Made by a program: the position numbers and the translations under genes
In this document: positions 1-9,900 of the stretch, in pieces
Numbering within the stretch: position 1 is the first letter of the stretch
Layout: each line of letters opens with the position of its first letter
The notes under the pieces: model-generated
What the model saw: only the letters and a program-made list of their open reading frames with translations
Told to the model about the DNA's origin: nothing
Database searches by the model: none
NCBI RefSeq assembly: GCF_002266465.3
Contig: NZ_CP029427.2
Location: 1,428,501 to 1,492,500 of the forward strand
DNA length: 64,000 nucleotides
Direction: 5' to 3'
Source of the DNA: Bradyrhizobium symbiodeficiens
Lineage (GTDB): Bacteria; Pseudomonadota; Alphaproteobacteria; Rhizobiales; Xanthobacteraceae

Positions 1-756
1 GTTTTCGGGGTCCATGTGCCGCGTGGCGTCGTTGTGCGCCATCAGCGACAAGAGATCGTTGCGCGGCGCCGAGTTGACGCGCTCGTTCCACAGCTTCGAC
101 ATGTAGGCGTAGCACTCGTCCAACTCGCGGCGGCGCTCCTCGGCGGAGGCGACGATGCCGCTCTTGGGCAGAGCGGTCGAAACGTCCGACCAGCGCGTCA
201 GCTTGCGCCGCTCCTCCCAGGGGAAGTCGAACAGGGTCGCCAGCATCTGCGTCGTCAGCTCGATCGAGACGCGCTCGACGAAGTTGAAGGTCTCGTTGCG
301 CGGCAGATTGTCGAGCACGGTCTGCGAGCGCTGCCGGATCAGTTTGGCCAGCTCGTCCAGATGTGTCGGGGTGAACATCGGCGACACCGTCTTGCGCTGC
401 GACGAGTGTTTTGGCTGGTCCATCGCGATGAAGCTCGGCCAGTCATAGCCTTCCGGCACGTCGCGGATCGAGATGCCGCCAAGCTTTGAGTCCGAGGAGA
501 AGAGGCCGTGATTGGTGTCGACATGCATGATGTCGTCGTATTTCACCACCGACCAATAGGGCTCGATCGGCGCGTTGGTGCAGTAGTGCACCGGCTCTTC
601 CTTGCGCAGCCGCTCGAACCACGGCCAGAGCGTGTCGTCCTGGAACAGCCGGGGCGCGCCGGGATGGAATTGCGCCAGCGGCGTCGCATAGGCCTCCTCG
701 CGAGCCCTGCGCATGCGTTCGGCCTTGTCCACTTTAACCGGCGTTTGAATGTTCAT
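1..756 (-). CDS. Cytochrome P450, CYP153-like (C-terminus cut by window edge)
   Basis: Heme monooxygenase, probably a terminal hydroxylase of alkyl chains or terpenoid-like substrates if the CYP153 assignment holds. The visible 252 residues are the N-terminal half, starting MNIQTPVKVDK and including EEPVHYC, the NHGLFSSDSKLGGISIRD stretch, FIAMDQPKHSSQRKTVSPMF and LFDFPWEERRKLTRWSD. The I-helix, ExxR and heme-Cys motifs lie beyond the left edge. It is co-directional with, and clearly paralogous to, the next P450 downstream in coordinates, so this looks like a tandem duplication. The ATG at 756 was chosen because the N-terminus lines up with that paralogue. The CYP153 subfamily call is from remembered motifs. 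Confidence 0.9.
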   Translation of the reverse strand, partial: MNIQTPVKVDKAERMRRAREEAYATPLAQFHPGAPRLFQDDTLWPWFERLRKEEPVHYCTNAPIEPYWSVVKYDDIMHVDTNHGLFSSDSKLGGISIRDVPEGYDWPSFIAMDQPKHSSQRKTVSPMFTPTHLDELAKLIRQRSQTVLDNLPRNETFNFVERVSIELTTQMLATLFDFPWEERRKLTRWSDVSTALPKSGIVASAEERRRELDECYAYMSKLWNERVNSAPRNDLLSLMAHNDATRHMDPEN

Positions 757-778
757 CGTCGTGGCTCCAGTTGGTGTC

Positions 779-927
779 TACCTCTCCCGCTTGCGGGAGT
801 GGTCGGCGCGTCCCGGGCGATGCAAAGCATCGTCCCGCGCGCCGGGTGAGGGTTCTATCCTCTTGAGGGTTCTCGCTTGAGGAGAGACCCCCACCCCAAC
901 CCTCCCCCGCAAGCGGGAGAGGGGGCG
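779..927. repeat. Palindromic intergenic repeat (CCTCTCCCGC...GCGGGAGAGGG)
   Basis: The gap between the two P450 genes holds two arms, CCTCTCCCGCTTGCGGGAG near 781-799 and its near-complement around 901-921, each itself a small palindrome. A shorter copy, CCTCTCCCGCGAGCGGGAG, occurs at 10836-10854. This looks like a member of the interspersed palindromic repeats common between genes in Bradyrhizobium. No coding potential was seen. Confidence 0.65.
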
Positions 928-954
928 CAGCATCCCCGTCGTTATAGCTCGAAC

Positions 955-2220
955 TCACGCCGCAATCTTCACCGGCAGCTCTTCCAGACCCTTCACGAAG
1001 CTGGAATAGACCCGCTTCGGCTCGCCGACCACATCAATATGGTCGAAACGCCTGAGGATTTCTTCCCAAATTATCTTGAGCTGGAGTTCGGCAAGCCTGA
1101 GACCCACGCAGCGGTGGATGCCGAAGCCGAAGGACAGATGCGTGCGCGGGCGGGCGCGGTCGATGATGAAGTCGTAGGGCCTCTCGATCGCCTCCTCGTC
1201 GCGGTTGCCCGAGACGTACCACATCACGACCTTGTCACCTTTCCTGATCTGCTTGCCGCGGAACTCGAAGTCGGTGAGCGCGGTGCGTCGCATATGCGCC
1301 AGCGGCGTCTGCCAGCGGATCACTTCGGGAACGAAGCTGTCGAGCAATGCGGGGTTTTCGCGCAGCTTGCGATATTGCTCCGGATGCTGGCTCAGCGCGA
1401 GCAGCGAGCCCGACATGGTGTTGCGGGTGGTGTCGTTGCCGCCGACGATCAAAAGCACGAGATTGCCGAGGAAGTTCTTGGCGTCCATGTCGCGTGTCGC
1501 TTCGCCATGCGCCATCATCGAGAGCAGGTCGCTCTTCGGCGGCTGCGCGATGCGCTCCTTCCACAGCCTTGCGAAATAGCCGGCGCATTCGGCCAGCTCG
1601 GCCTGCCGCTCGTCTTCGGTTGCGACGAGCCCGTCGGGGCCGGGAATCGTGGTCGCGATATCGGACCAGCGCGTCAGCTTGCGGCGGTCCTCCCAGGGAA
1701 AGTCGAACAGCACCGCAAGCATCTGCGTCGTCAGTTCGATCGAGACCCGGTCGACCCAGTCGAACACCTGGCCCACGGGCAGATTGTCCAGGCACTCGGC
1801 GGAGCGCTTGCGGATGTTGAGGGCGAGATTGTCCAGATGCGTCGGCGTGAACATCGGCGCCACGGTCTTGCGCTGCGCGGCATGGCGCGGCGGGTCCATC
1901 GAGATGAAGCTCTCGCGGCGCAGGTCGGGGTCGATGTCGCGGATGGTGATGCCGCCGAGCGAGGACGCCGAGGAGAACACCGAATGGTTGGTCTCGATCT
2001 CCATGATGTCGTTGTAGCGCGTCACCGACCAATACGGCCCGAACATCGAGTCCTTGCAATAGTGCACGGGATCTTCCCGGCGCAGCCGATCGAAATACGG
2101 CCAGAACGTATCGGTCCTGAACAATTCCGGATCGCCCGGATCGAATTGCTCCAGTGGCAGTGTCGTGGCGCGCTCGCGAAGTGCATCGAGCTTGGCCGCG
2201 CTCTCGATGGTCCCATGCAT
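955..2220 (-). CDS. Cytochrome P450, CYP153-like
   Basis: Complete 421-residue heme monooxygenase. Landmarks in order: FISMDPPRHAAQRKTVAPMF in the C-helix region, LLIVGGNDTTRNTMSG (I-helix oxygen-activation motif), EVIRWQ (ExxR) and FGFGIHRCVG (heme-thiolate Cys loop). CYP153 enzymes hydroxylate terminal carbons of alkanes and fatty acids and need a ferredoxin and reductase, neither of which is in view. An in-frame ATG exists at 2286, but the ATG at 2220 has a good GGGAGA ribosome site nine bases upstream and matches the N-terminus of the paralogue at 1-756. The two genes are co-directional, 198 bp apart, with a repeat between them. Confidence 0.93.
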   Translation of the reverse strand: MHGTIESAAKLDALRERATTLPLEQFDPGDPELFRTDTFWPYFDRLRREDPVHYCKDSMFGPYWSVTRYNDIMEIETNHSVFSSASSLGGITIRDIDPDLRRESFISMDPPRHAAQRKTVAPMFTPTHLDNLALNIRKRSAECLDNLPVGQVFDWVDRVSIELTTQMLAVLFDFPWEDRRKLTRWSDIATTIPGPDGLVATEDERQAELAECAGYFARLWKERIAQPPKSDLLSMMAHGEATRDMDAKNFLGNLVLLIVGGNDTTRNTMSGSLLALSQHPEQYRKLRENPALLDSFVPEVIRWQTPLAHMRRTALTDFEFRGKQIRKGDKVVMWYVSGNRDEEAIERPYDFIIDRARPRTHLSFGFGIHRCVGLRLAELQLKIIWEEILRRFDHIDVVGEPKRVYSSFVKGLEELPVKIAA

Positions 2221-2342
2221 GACCGTTCTCCCTGGCACGTACCGCGCGTTCTCGTTGAATTCTGCGCTGCGGTATTTGATTTGCAATTACAGCCGGTTGT
2301 CCGCGCCGGAGCAAGGGAGAGTTTTGTCACAAGATTGGGTGC

Positions 2343-2418
2343 GTAGCCCGGATGAGCGAAGCGACATCCGGGACTTTGCTCGCGCGTTTCCGGGTATCGC
2401 TTCGCTCACCCGGGCTAC
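2343..2418. repeat. Palindromic repeat, GTAGCCCGGATG family
   Basis: The inverted arms GTAGCCCGGATGAGCGAAGC and GCTTCGCTCACCCGGGCTAC enclose about 35 bp. Related copies occur at 13289-13367 and 44704-44789, with a degenerate one at 42138-42180, so this is an interspersed family. It could fold into a long hairpin and act as a terminator between the P450 gene and the divergent DUF898 gene. Confidence 0.75.
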
Positions 2419-2574
2419 AGGACCTAGCCAGCGTGACCCTCCGCACGCCGTTTGTCGTGAAATCGTGCCAGAAACCGATTGAAATCGAGGTAAATCGAAC
2501 CCCGCCATCTCAGGGGCGACTAACCTCTGATCTATAGTTTGACCCGACCAAGACCGCATCCCGAGGTTGCCGCC

Positions 2575-3729
2575 GTGAACGACATGCAATGGACCCCGAT
2601 CGGCTCCGAGCCCCTGCCGCCGCCGCTGCCGCCCACGCGGGTCGATTTCAGTGGTGACCGCACCGAATTCCGGAAAATGGTCACCAAGGGTGCCATGCTG
2701 GAGCTCATCACCTTCGGCTTCTACCGGTTCTGGCTCGTCACCGACATTCGCCGTCATCTGTGGGCGAACACCGCGATCGACGGCGATGCTGCCGAATATA
2801 CCGGCCGCGCCAAAGAGCTCCTGGTCGGCTTCCTGTTCGCGCTCGCGATCCTGGTGCCGATCTACCTCGCCTACTTCCTGATCGGCATTGAATTCGAGCG
2901 CTGGCAGGGCTTCGCCTCGACGCCGCTGTTCATCGGCTTCTACGCCTTCGGCCAGTTCGCGATTTTTCGCGCGCGACGCTACCGGCTGACGCGCACGGTC
3001 TGGCGCGGCGTTCGCTTCTGGATGGACGGCTCGGGCTGGGCCTATTCGTTCCGCGCCATGGCGTGGGGCCTGCTCGTGCTGCTGACGCTTGGCCTGGCGC
3101 TGCCCTGGCGCGCGGCCGCGCTCGAACGCTACAAGATGCAGCACAGCCATTACGGCGATCTCCGCGGCGATTTTGAGGGCGACGGCTGGACCTTCTTCAA
3201 GCGCGCCTGGTGGCTGTGGTTGCTCAGCCCGATCGCGCTGCTGATTTTCCCGCTCGCACCATTCTTCTATGCCGAGTTCAAAGCACGCGAATGGCGCTGG
3301 TGGCTCGACGGCATCCGCATCGGCGGCGTCAGCCTGTCCTCGGACCTGCCGCACGACGCCTTCTACGGCCTGTACTGGAAGGTGATCGGCTGGTGGACGC
3401 TGCTCTCGATGGCTTTCTCCGCCTATCTCGGCGGCAGCGCCTTGCTGGTGGTCCAGCTGAGCGGCGTTCCGGCCGATCAGGCGTTCGGCTCCGACAATGC
3501 CGCCAGGAGCATCCCATTGGTGGTGATGATGGTGATTGGTTATCTCGCCCTGGCGCTCGCGATCAACATCATCATGCGGGTCTATCTTCAGCGCGATCTC
3601 TGGGCCAAGGTGCTGGAAACCGTCGAGGTGCACGACATCGCGGCCGCGGCGGACGTGCGCGGCAGCGGCCAGCTTGCCAGCGCACTCGGCGAAGGTTTTG
3701 CCGACGGGCTCGATGTCGCGGGATTCTGA
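2575..3729 (+). CDS. DUF898 (YjgN-like) integral membrane protein
   Basis: Inner-membrane protein of unknown function. About 384 residues with several hydrophobic segments (for example LLVGFLFALAILVPIYLAYF and VVMMVIGYLALALAINIIM) and the DUF898 pattern of an FSGDRTEF segment followed by FGFYRFWLVTDIRRHLW. I chose GTG at 2575, which has GAGG nine bases upstream. A TTG at 2539 would add 12 residues, and ATG 2584 is also possible. Its stop is only 3 nt before the M48 protease gene, so the two are almost certainly co-transcribed. YjgN-like proteins next to M48 proteases are a recurring pair, which suggests a joint envelope role (inference). Confidence 0.85.
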   Translation: MNDMQWTPIGSEPLPPPLPPTRVDFSGDRTEFRKMVTKGAMLELITFGFYRFWLVTDIRRHLWANTAIDGDAAEYTGRAKELLVGFLFALAILVPIYLAYFLIGIEFERWQGFASTPLFIGFYAFGQFAIFRARRYRLTRTVWRGVRFWMDGSGWAYSFRAMAWGLLVLLTLGLALPWRAAALERYKMQHSHYGDLRGDFEGDGWTFFKRAWWLWLLSPIALLIFPLAPFFYAEFKAREWRWWLDGIRIGGVSLSSDLPHDAFYGLYWKVIGWWTLLSMAFSAYLGGSALLVVQLSGVPADQAFGSDNAARSIPLVVMMVIGYLALALAINIIMRVYLQRDLWAKVLETVEVHDIAAAADVRGSGQLASALGEGFADGLDVAGF

Positions 3730-3732
3730 GCT

Positions 3733-4845
3733 GTGAGTGACGTGTTTGCCGAGGCGCCGGCGCAGTCCGCCAAGCCGACCATCTTCTTCGACGGCACGTC
3801 GAGCCGAAGACGGCAGGTGACGCTGGCGCTCGCTGATGCCCTCGAGATCCTCGAGGAGAGCGGGGCACCGGTTCGCTGGGCCTATGCCGACATCCGCCGC
3901 GCCGACAGTCCGGCCGGGATTTTGCGCCTGGCGTGCACCACGGCGCCGCCGCTGGCGCGGCTCGAGATCCGCGACGCAGCGCTCGCCGCCGACGTGACCG
4001 TCCGCTGCACTCATCTCGACGAGCACGGGACCTCGCGCCGCGGCGTCGCAAAGATCGTCGGCTGGTCGATGGCCGCTGCCATCTCCATCGTCTGCGTCGT
4101 GCTGTTCGGTGTGCCGCTCGCCGCCGACCGTCTCGCACCGCTGGTGCCGAAACCGATTGAGCGGCGCATCGGCGATGCCTCCGAAGTCCAGGTGAAGACC
4201 ATCTTCGGCCGCAGCGTGTGCGAAGACCCCGCGGGCAAGGCCGCCTTCACGAAACTGGTCAACCGCCTGCGCGATGCCGCCGGCCTCGACGACGATTCCA
4301 TGACGGCGGGTGTGCTGCCGACCCCGGTGCCGAACGCGTTCGCGCTGCCCGGCGGCAAGGTCTACGTGCTGAGGGGCCTGCTCGACAAGGCGGAGAACCC
4401 CGACGAGCTCGCCGGCATCCTCGCCCACGAACTCGGCCATCTCAAGCATTACGACAACATGCGCGGCCTGATCTACAACGGTGGCACCTCGTTCCTGATC
4501 GGCCTGTTGTTCGGCGACGTGACCGGCTCATCCGCTGTGATCTTCGCCTCGCGCAGCGTCGTCGAAGCCTCCTATTCGCGCGAGGCCGAAACCGCTGCCG
4601 ATACGTTCGCGATCGAGGTCATGCACAAGCTCGGCCGCTCGCCGAAGCCCGCTTTTGAGCTGATGTACCGCATCACCGGCAAGGAGGGCGGCTCCACGCT
4701 GACGACGATCCTCGCCAGCCACCCGCTGACCGAGGACCGCCTCGCGCGCATGGTGAAGGAGGATCGCCCGGCCTCCGGCCCGCCGCTGCTGACCGACAAG
4801 GAGTGGCAATCCCTGAAGCTGATCTGCGGCAGCGGGAAGGTGTGA
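3733..4845 (+). CDS. M48 family zinc metalloprotease
   Basis: Membrane-anchored peptidase of 370 residues. A cytoplasmic N-terminal segment is followed by one transmembrane helix (near IVGWSMAAAISIVCVVLFGV, about residues 107-130), then the catalytic domain with HELGH at 232-236 (two zinc His plus catalytic Glu). The third zinc ligand is probably the first Glu of EAETAAD near residue 283. The SHPLTEDRLARM segment is typical of M48B/M48C enzymes. It starts with GTG 3 nt after the DUF898 stop. The likely role is degradation of damaged envelope proteins; substrates are unknown. Confidence 0.9.
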   Translation: MSDVFAEAPAQSAKPTIFFDGTSSRRRQVTLALADALEILEESGAPVRWAYADIRRADSPAGILRLACTTAPPLARLEIRDAALAADVTVRCTHLDEHGTSRRGVAKIVGWSMAAAISIVCVVLFGVPLAADRLAPLVPKPIERRIGDASEVQVKTIFGRSVCEDPAGKAAFTKLVNRLRDAAGLDDDSMTAGVLPTPVPNAFALPGGKVYVLRGLLDKAENPDELAGILAHELGHLKHYDNMRGLIYNGGTSFLIGLLFGDVTGSSAVIFASRSVVEASYSREAETAADTFAIEVMHKLGRSPKPAFELMYRITGKEGGSTLTTILASHPLTEDRLARMVKEDRPASGPPLLTDKEWQSLKLICGSGKV

Positions 4846-4863
4846 CGGCGCGCCCTCAGCGTG

Positions 4864-5076
4864 TTACTTCGTCGGCGCGGCAGGCGGATTCGACCCGGTC
4901 GTGACGTTTGGCGCCGTGTTCGGGTTCGCGGTCGTGGTCTGTGGGCCAAGCTGGCGCCCATTGTAGAAGAACACGGTGGCGATCACGGCCATCACGAACA
5001 TTACGCCGATGGCCCAGCCCACCGGGCTGTTGTGGCGTGCTCGGTTGGACCCGGAATTATCGTTTTGAAGGGGCAT
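4864..5076 (-). CDS. Small single-pass membrane protein, function unknown
   Basis: A 70-residue protein with one transmembrane segment (WAIGVMFVMAVIATVFFY) and a Thr/Asn/Pro-rich tail (TTTANPNTAPNVTTGSNPP). The ATG at 5076 has GGAG eight bases upstream. An ATG at 5088 in the same frame lacks a ribosome site. It follows upp on the same strand with a 64-nt gap and ends 18 bp from the convergent M48 gene. I do not recognise the family. Confidence 0.7.
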   Translation of the reverse strand: MPLQNDNSGSNRARHNSPVGWAIGVMFVMAVIATVFFYNGRQLGPQTTTANPNTAPNVTTGSNPPAAPTK

Positions 5077-5140
5077 CGGTGTCTCCATGCTTGAGCAGGA
5101 GAACCTCGTGCCGGGGTCGCGGTTCCTAAATGGGGGATAT

Positions 5141-5770
5141 TCATCGCGTTCCGTAGGCGCGGTCGCCGGCATCGCCGAGGCCTGGCAGGATGAAGCCGTT
5201 GTCGTCGAGACCCTCGTCCACCGCAGCGGTCCAGATCGGCACGTCCGGATGCAGGCCGCGCAGCCGTTCGAGCCCTTCCGGCGCTGCGATCAGGCAGGCG
5301 AGGCGAATGTCCTTGGCGCCGCGCTCCTTGAGCCGGTCGATGGCGGCCACAGTCGTGTTGGCGGTGGCGACGACAGGCGTCACCACGATGGCGAGGCGCT
5401 CACTGAGGTCGGACGGCGATTTGAAGAAATATTCGACTGCGGCAAAGCTGTGCGGCTCGCGGTAGAGCCCGATATGGGCGACGCGCGCGGTCGGCACCAG
5501 ATCCATCATGCCGTCGACGAAGGTGGTGCCGGCGCGCAGCATCGGCACGAACACCAGCTTCTTGCCGGCGATCTTGGCCGAGTGCATCGTTGCCAGCGGC
5601 GTCTCGATCACGGTATCGGCGAGCGGCAGGTCGCGCGTCACCTCGTAGCACAGCAGCATGCCGATCTCCTTGATCAGCTCTCTGAACGACTTTGTCGAGA
5701 TCGATTTGTCCCGCACCAGCGTCAGCTTGTGCTGCACCAGCGGATGATCGACGATCGTGACGCCTTCCAT
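5141..5770 (-). CDS. upp: Uracil phosphoribosyltransferase
   Basis: Converts uracil and PRPP to UMP. The 209-residue length is the standard size. Visible motifs: FVPMLRAGT (PRPP-loop region), REP after HIGLY, and the C-terminal uracil-binding segment [17 protein letters not shown]. The ribosome site AGGAG sits seven bases before ATG 5770. It lies 75 nt downstream of URC4 on the same strand. In the URC route of uracil breakdown a uracil phosphoribosyltransferase makes the substrate for the URC1/URC4 steps, so this copy is probably catabolic as well as salvage (inference from context). Confidence 0.97.
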   Translation of the reverse strand: MEGVTIVDHPLVQHKLTLVRDKSISTKSFRELIKEIGMLLCYEVTRDLPLADTVIETPLATMHSAKIAGKKLVFVPMLRAGTTFVDGMMDLVPTARVAHIGLYREPHSFAAVEYFFKSPSDLSERLAIVVTPVVATANTTVAAIDRLKERGAKDIRLACLIAAPEGLERLRGLHPDVPIWTAAVDEGLDDNGFILPGLGDAGDRAYGTR

Positions 5771-5845
5771 GGGATGCTCCTGAAATTCACCAGGCCGTCA
5801 TTGCGCTCGAAATGACGCGCGTGGTCGCAAATCTCTATCCATTCT

Positions 5846-7084
5846 CTAGAAAACCGTACCGTCGCTGATCACCTTGATTGGCGGTGAACCGTCGGGCCGG
5901 CGCGCAAACGCGATCGCGCGGCCGGCGGCCCAGGTGCCGCCTTCCAATATGCCGGCGAGCGGCAGCGACTCCGGCGTTCGGCCGAGTTTTGCGCGAACCA
6001 GTTCGGCGAGCCGGTCCAGCAGCGCCACTGTCAGCGCACGCCATTCCACGACGAGCAGCGAATCCACCGCATGCGCGCGCCCGGCGTCATTGGGATCGCG
6101 CAGGCGCAGCACCTCGTGATCGACGAACAGCCCGCCGTTGCGATATTCGGCAAGCCCGGTCAGGCCGTCGATGTCGGTGACGTCGAGGCCGGCGCGCTGC
6201 AGCGGCTCGATCAGCGAATAGCTCAGCCATTGCGACAGCTTGTGCAGGGGGACGAGGCCGGCCGTTCCGTCGTCCGCCTTGATCGCCGGGTGCCGCCAGC
6301 AATCGCCGAGCGGAATGCCTGATAGCTCCAGCCGCGACGGCCAGATCGGTCCGAGCTGGTTCAGCACCGCCGACAGGATCGCGGGCGCGGCAATGACGCC
6401 GCCCTTCGCCTGCGCGGCGATGTGGTCGAACAGGCCGCCCGGTCGCGGCGTATCGCGCAAGCCGAAAACGTCGGCGTGCTCCGCAACCTGCTTACCCAGG
6501 CGCCGCAGCAGATCGGTGCGTCCTTCGAGGCCGAGCAACGGATTGGCATCGCTCGCCTGAAAGGCTGAGGTGAGTGCGGCGAGCGGCAGTTTTGCCAGCA
6601 CCTCGGCATCGGCCCTGAACGGCGCGCGCGCGTTACTCGAGAAGAGACCACTCGCAAACATGTCGAGGCTCGCGATCGCCAGCCCCTCAGACCGGCCGAT
6701 GCTTTCGCCCGTCACGGTGTCGCGATATCGCCAAGCCGCGCCCGCGCCGGCATCGAGCAGCACGCTGACGATGGCGAGGTCGAACTCCGCGCGCGCCCGC
6801 GCGGCGCGATCCGGCCACGAGGTCGCGTCGGCTAGTTGCGCCCAGCGATCGATGCCGCCGAGCACAAAGTGCCGCCAGCGCGCGTGGAAAGGAATCTCCA
6901 GCGTCGGATAGGCTTTGCGCGTCACCGCGAGCACGGCTTCCGCGACGCCGTCCATGCGGTCGAGATCGATCGTGAAGTGGCTCAAGCCGCCGGCAAGGCC
7001 GATCTCCAGCATCTGCCCGGCCCGCACGCGCACCGCATCTGCGGTGAGCAGCGAGCGTGCTTGCAATTCCAAAGCGTCCGCCAT
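5846..7084 (-). CDS. URC4/urg3 family protein (DUF1688), uracil catabolism
   Basis: A 412-residue protein of the family known from yeast URC4 and Aspergillus urg3, required for the reductive-independent URC uracil breakdown route; its chemical step is not settled. Recognisable stretches include FHARWRHFVLGGIDRW, SQWLSYSLIEPLQRAG and the C-terminal LAGILEGGTWAAGR. It begins 7 nt after the URC1 stop and shows no clear ribosome site, consistent with translational coupling. Next downstream is upp. The family call is from memory of this neighbourhood and motifs. Confidence 0.88.
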   Translation of the reverse strand: MADALELQARSLLTADAVRVRAGQMLEIGLAGGLSHFTIDLDRMDGVAEAVLAVTRKAYPTLEIPFHARWRHFVLGGIDRWAQLADATSWPDRAARARAEFDLAIVSVLLDAGAGAAWRYRDTVTGESIGRSEGLAIASLDMFASGLFSSNARAPFRADAEVLAKLPLAALTSAFQASDANPLLGLEGRTDLLRRLGKQVAEHADVFGLRDTPRPGGLFDHIAAQAKGGVIAAPAILSAVLNQLGPIWPSRLELSGIPLGDCWRHPAIKADDGTAGLVPLHKLSQWLSYSLIEPLQRAGLDVTDIDGLTGLAEYRNGGLFVDHEVLRLRDPNDAGRAHAVDSLLVVEWRALTVALLDRLAELVRAKLGRTPESLPLAGILEGGTWAAGRAIAFARRPDGSPPIKVISDGTVF

Positions 7085-7091
7085 CGCGCGA

Positions 7092-8348
7092 TCAGTATTT
7101 TTCCAGCGAACGCCCGACCACGCCGTTCACGTCCTTCTCCGGCGCGATGTCGGTCGAGTAATAGCCGGCAGCCTTCTTCGCGGCGATCTCGACATGGGCG
7201 TCGGCGGGAATCAGCTCCAGCGGGATCGGTACGCGCTCGACGATGTCGATGCCCTGCGAGGTCAGCGCATCGTGCTTCATGTCGCTCATCGACAGGAAGC
7301 GGTCGATGCGTTTCAGGCCGAGCCAGTGGATCGTGTCCGGCATCAATTGCTGGAAGCGTGCATCCTGGACGCCGGCGACGCATTCGGTGCGCTCGAAGTA
7401 AGCAGCGGCCGCGTCGCCGTCCTCCTGGCGCTTGCGCGCGTTGTAGACCAGGAATTTCGTGACCTCGCCGAGCGCGCGGCCTTCCTTGCGGTTGTAGATC
7501 ACGAGCCCGAGCCCGCCCTCCTGCGCGCCGCGCGCGGATTCCTCGATGCCGTGGATCAGATAGGGCCGGCAGGTGCAGATGTCGGAGCCGAACACGTCGG
7601 AGCCGTTGCACTCGTCATGCACGCGGCAGGTGATCTTGGTGCGATGGTCCGGCAATTTCGTCACATCGCCGAACATGTAGACCGTGGTGCCGCCGATCGG
7701 CGGCAGGAACACCTTCATGTCCGGCCGTGTCACGAGCTCGGGAAACATCCCGGCGGTCTGCTCGAACAGTGTGCGGCGCAGCTCGGTCTCGCCGTTGCCG
7801 AAGCGCTCCGCGAGGCCGGGCAGGTACCAGACCGGATCGATCGCGATCTTCACCACGGACACGCTGCCATTGGCGTGCACGACCTCGCCGTCGGCGCGCA
7901 AGCGCTTTGCGGCCAGCGCCTCGCGGATCTCGGGCAGGTCGAGCCGCGCCCGCGTCACCGCGATGCTCGGCCGGATGTCGGAGCCCTCGGCGATCTCCTT
8001 GCTAAAATTCTCGGCGACCAGATGCCCCCAGGGATCGAGCGCGACGATCTTTGCGGGATCGCGCCATTGCTCGAACGGGCCGATGGTCGCGGCCGGAAAC
8101 GTGTTGGTGAGATCGGGCCTGCGAATAGGATCGAGCGCGCCGGCTGACACGGCGAGCGCGCGGTACATTGCATAGGACCCGCCATGGCTGCCGATCACGT
8201 TGCGATCCCCGGCGCGCGACACCGTGCCGATGATCGGCCCGCGGGCGCGCGCATCCGCGGCGCCCCAATGGATCGGGAAGGCGGCTGCCCGGCCCGGCTC
8301 CGGATGCGAGGTCAGGCGGATGTGGTCGGTACGGTTCGCGCGGCTCAT
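7092..8348 (-). CDS. GTP cyclohydrolase II-like protein, URC1 type
   Basis: A 418-residue homologue of the RibA cyclohydrolase domain. The zinc-binding triad is intact as C-x10-C-x-C in ECNGSDVFGSDICTC, followed by the substrate-site segment GLGLVIYNRKEGRALGEVTKF. Unlike riboflavin RibA it has a long N-terminal extension and sits with URC4 and upp, which identifies it as the uracil-catabolism paralogue (URC1), thought to open a uracil ribotide ring. The start ATG 8348 was chosen for GGGAG eight bases upstream and the N-terminus SRANRTDHIRLTSHPEP; an upstream in-frame start would add about 27 arginine-rich residues. Confidence 0.92.
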   Translation of the reverse strand: MSRANRTDHIRLTSHPEPGRAAAFPIHWGAADARARGPIIGTVSRAGDRNVIGSHGGSYAMYRALAVSAGALDPIRRPDLTNTFPAATIGPFEQWRDPAKIVALDPWGHLVAENFSKEIAEGSDIRPSIAVTRARLDLPEIREALAAKRLRADGEVVHANGSVSVVKIAIDPVWYLPGLAERFGNGETELRRTLFEQTAGMFPELVTRPDMKVFLPPIGGTTVYMFGDVTKLPDHRTKITCRVHDECNGSDVFGSDICTCRPYLIHGIEESARGAQEGGLGLVIYNRKEGRALGEVTKFLVYNARKRQEDGDAAAAYFERTECVAGVQDARFQQLMPDTIHWLGLKRIDRFLSMSDMKHDALTSQGIDIVERVPIPLELIPADAHVEIAAKKAAGYYSTDIAPEKDVNGVVGRSLEKY

Positions 8349-8652
8349 GACCAAACTCCCAAAAAGCCAACGGCCCGCCGCTCGGACGGGCCTGGCTCGG
8401 TCGCGCCGCCACCGGCGGCGCAAGATCAATCCAACATATTGTAGCGGCGAGAGGCGACAGACAAGTTAATCGTAGGGGCGGCCGGAGGCGCGCTCCCCCC
8501 GACCAACGAAGAACGCGGCGCTACGCCGTATATCTATGTAATCGCTTGAATTTTTGAAGGGGCCGGCGCTGCCTCCGGCGTTCCAACAGGCGACTGGATA
8601 AAACCTTCATATTCGGACATATCGACCGCATCAGCCCGCCTCGGAGGCCCCC
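8349..8652. other. Divergent intergenic region
   Basis: A 304-bp gap between URC1 (minus) and the threonine synthase-like gene (plus). It contains a short inverted repeat, GGCCCG...CGGGCC, around 8371-8391, and no open frame that I would call a gene. It presumably carries both promoters; no clear operator was recognised. Confidence 0.5.
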
Positions 8653-9782
<1,130 letters not shown>

Positions 9783-9783
<1 letters not shown>

Positions 9784-9894
9784 GGTGGGTTAGCCGCGCG
9801 GATGTGCGAAGCGCAGTCCGCGCGGCGTAACCCACCACTTCTCTTAACGCGGAGACAAAAGAGGTGGGTTACGCTGACGCTAACCCACCCTACG
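9783..9894. repeat. Palindromic repeats, GGTGGGTTA...TAACCCACC family
   Basis: Two nested inverted repeats. The first is GGTGGGTTAGCCGCGCGGA against its complement ending CGTAACCCACC; the second is GGTGGGTTACGCTGACGCTAACCCACC. Together they fill the gap between two convergent genes and could terminate both. Confidence 0.7.
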
Positions 9895-9900
9895 AACGCG

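Noticed and set aside
2287..4449. A 720-codon open frame on the minus strand
   Set aside because: It lies opposite the DUF898 and M48 genes, has shadow-like composition (Gly/Ala/Arg/Glu-rich) and no ribosome site; typical antisense read-through in GC-rich DNA.
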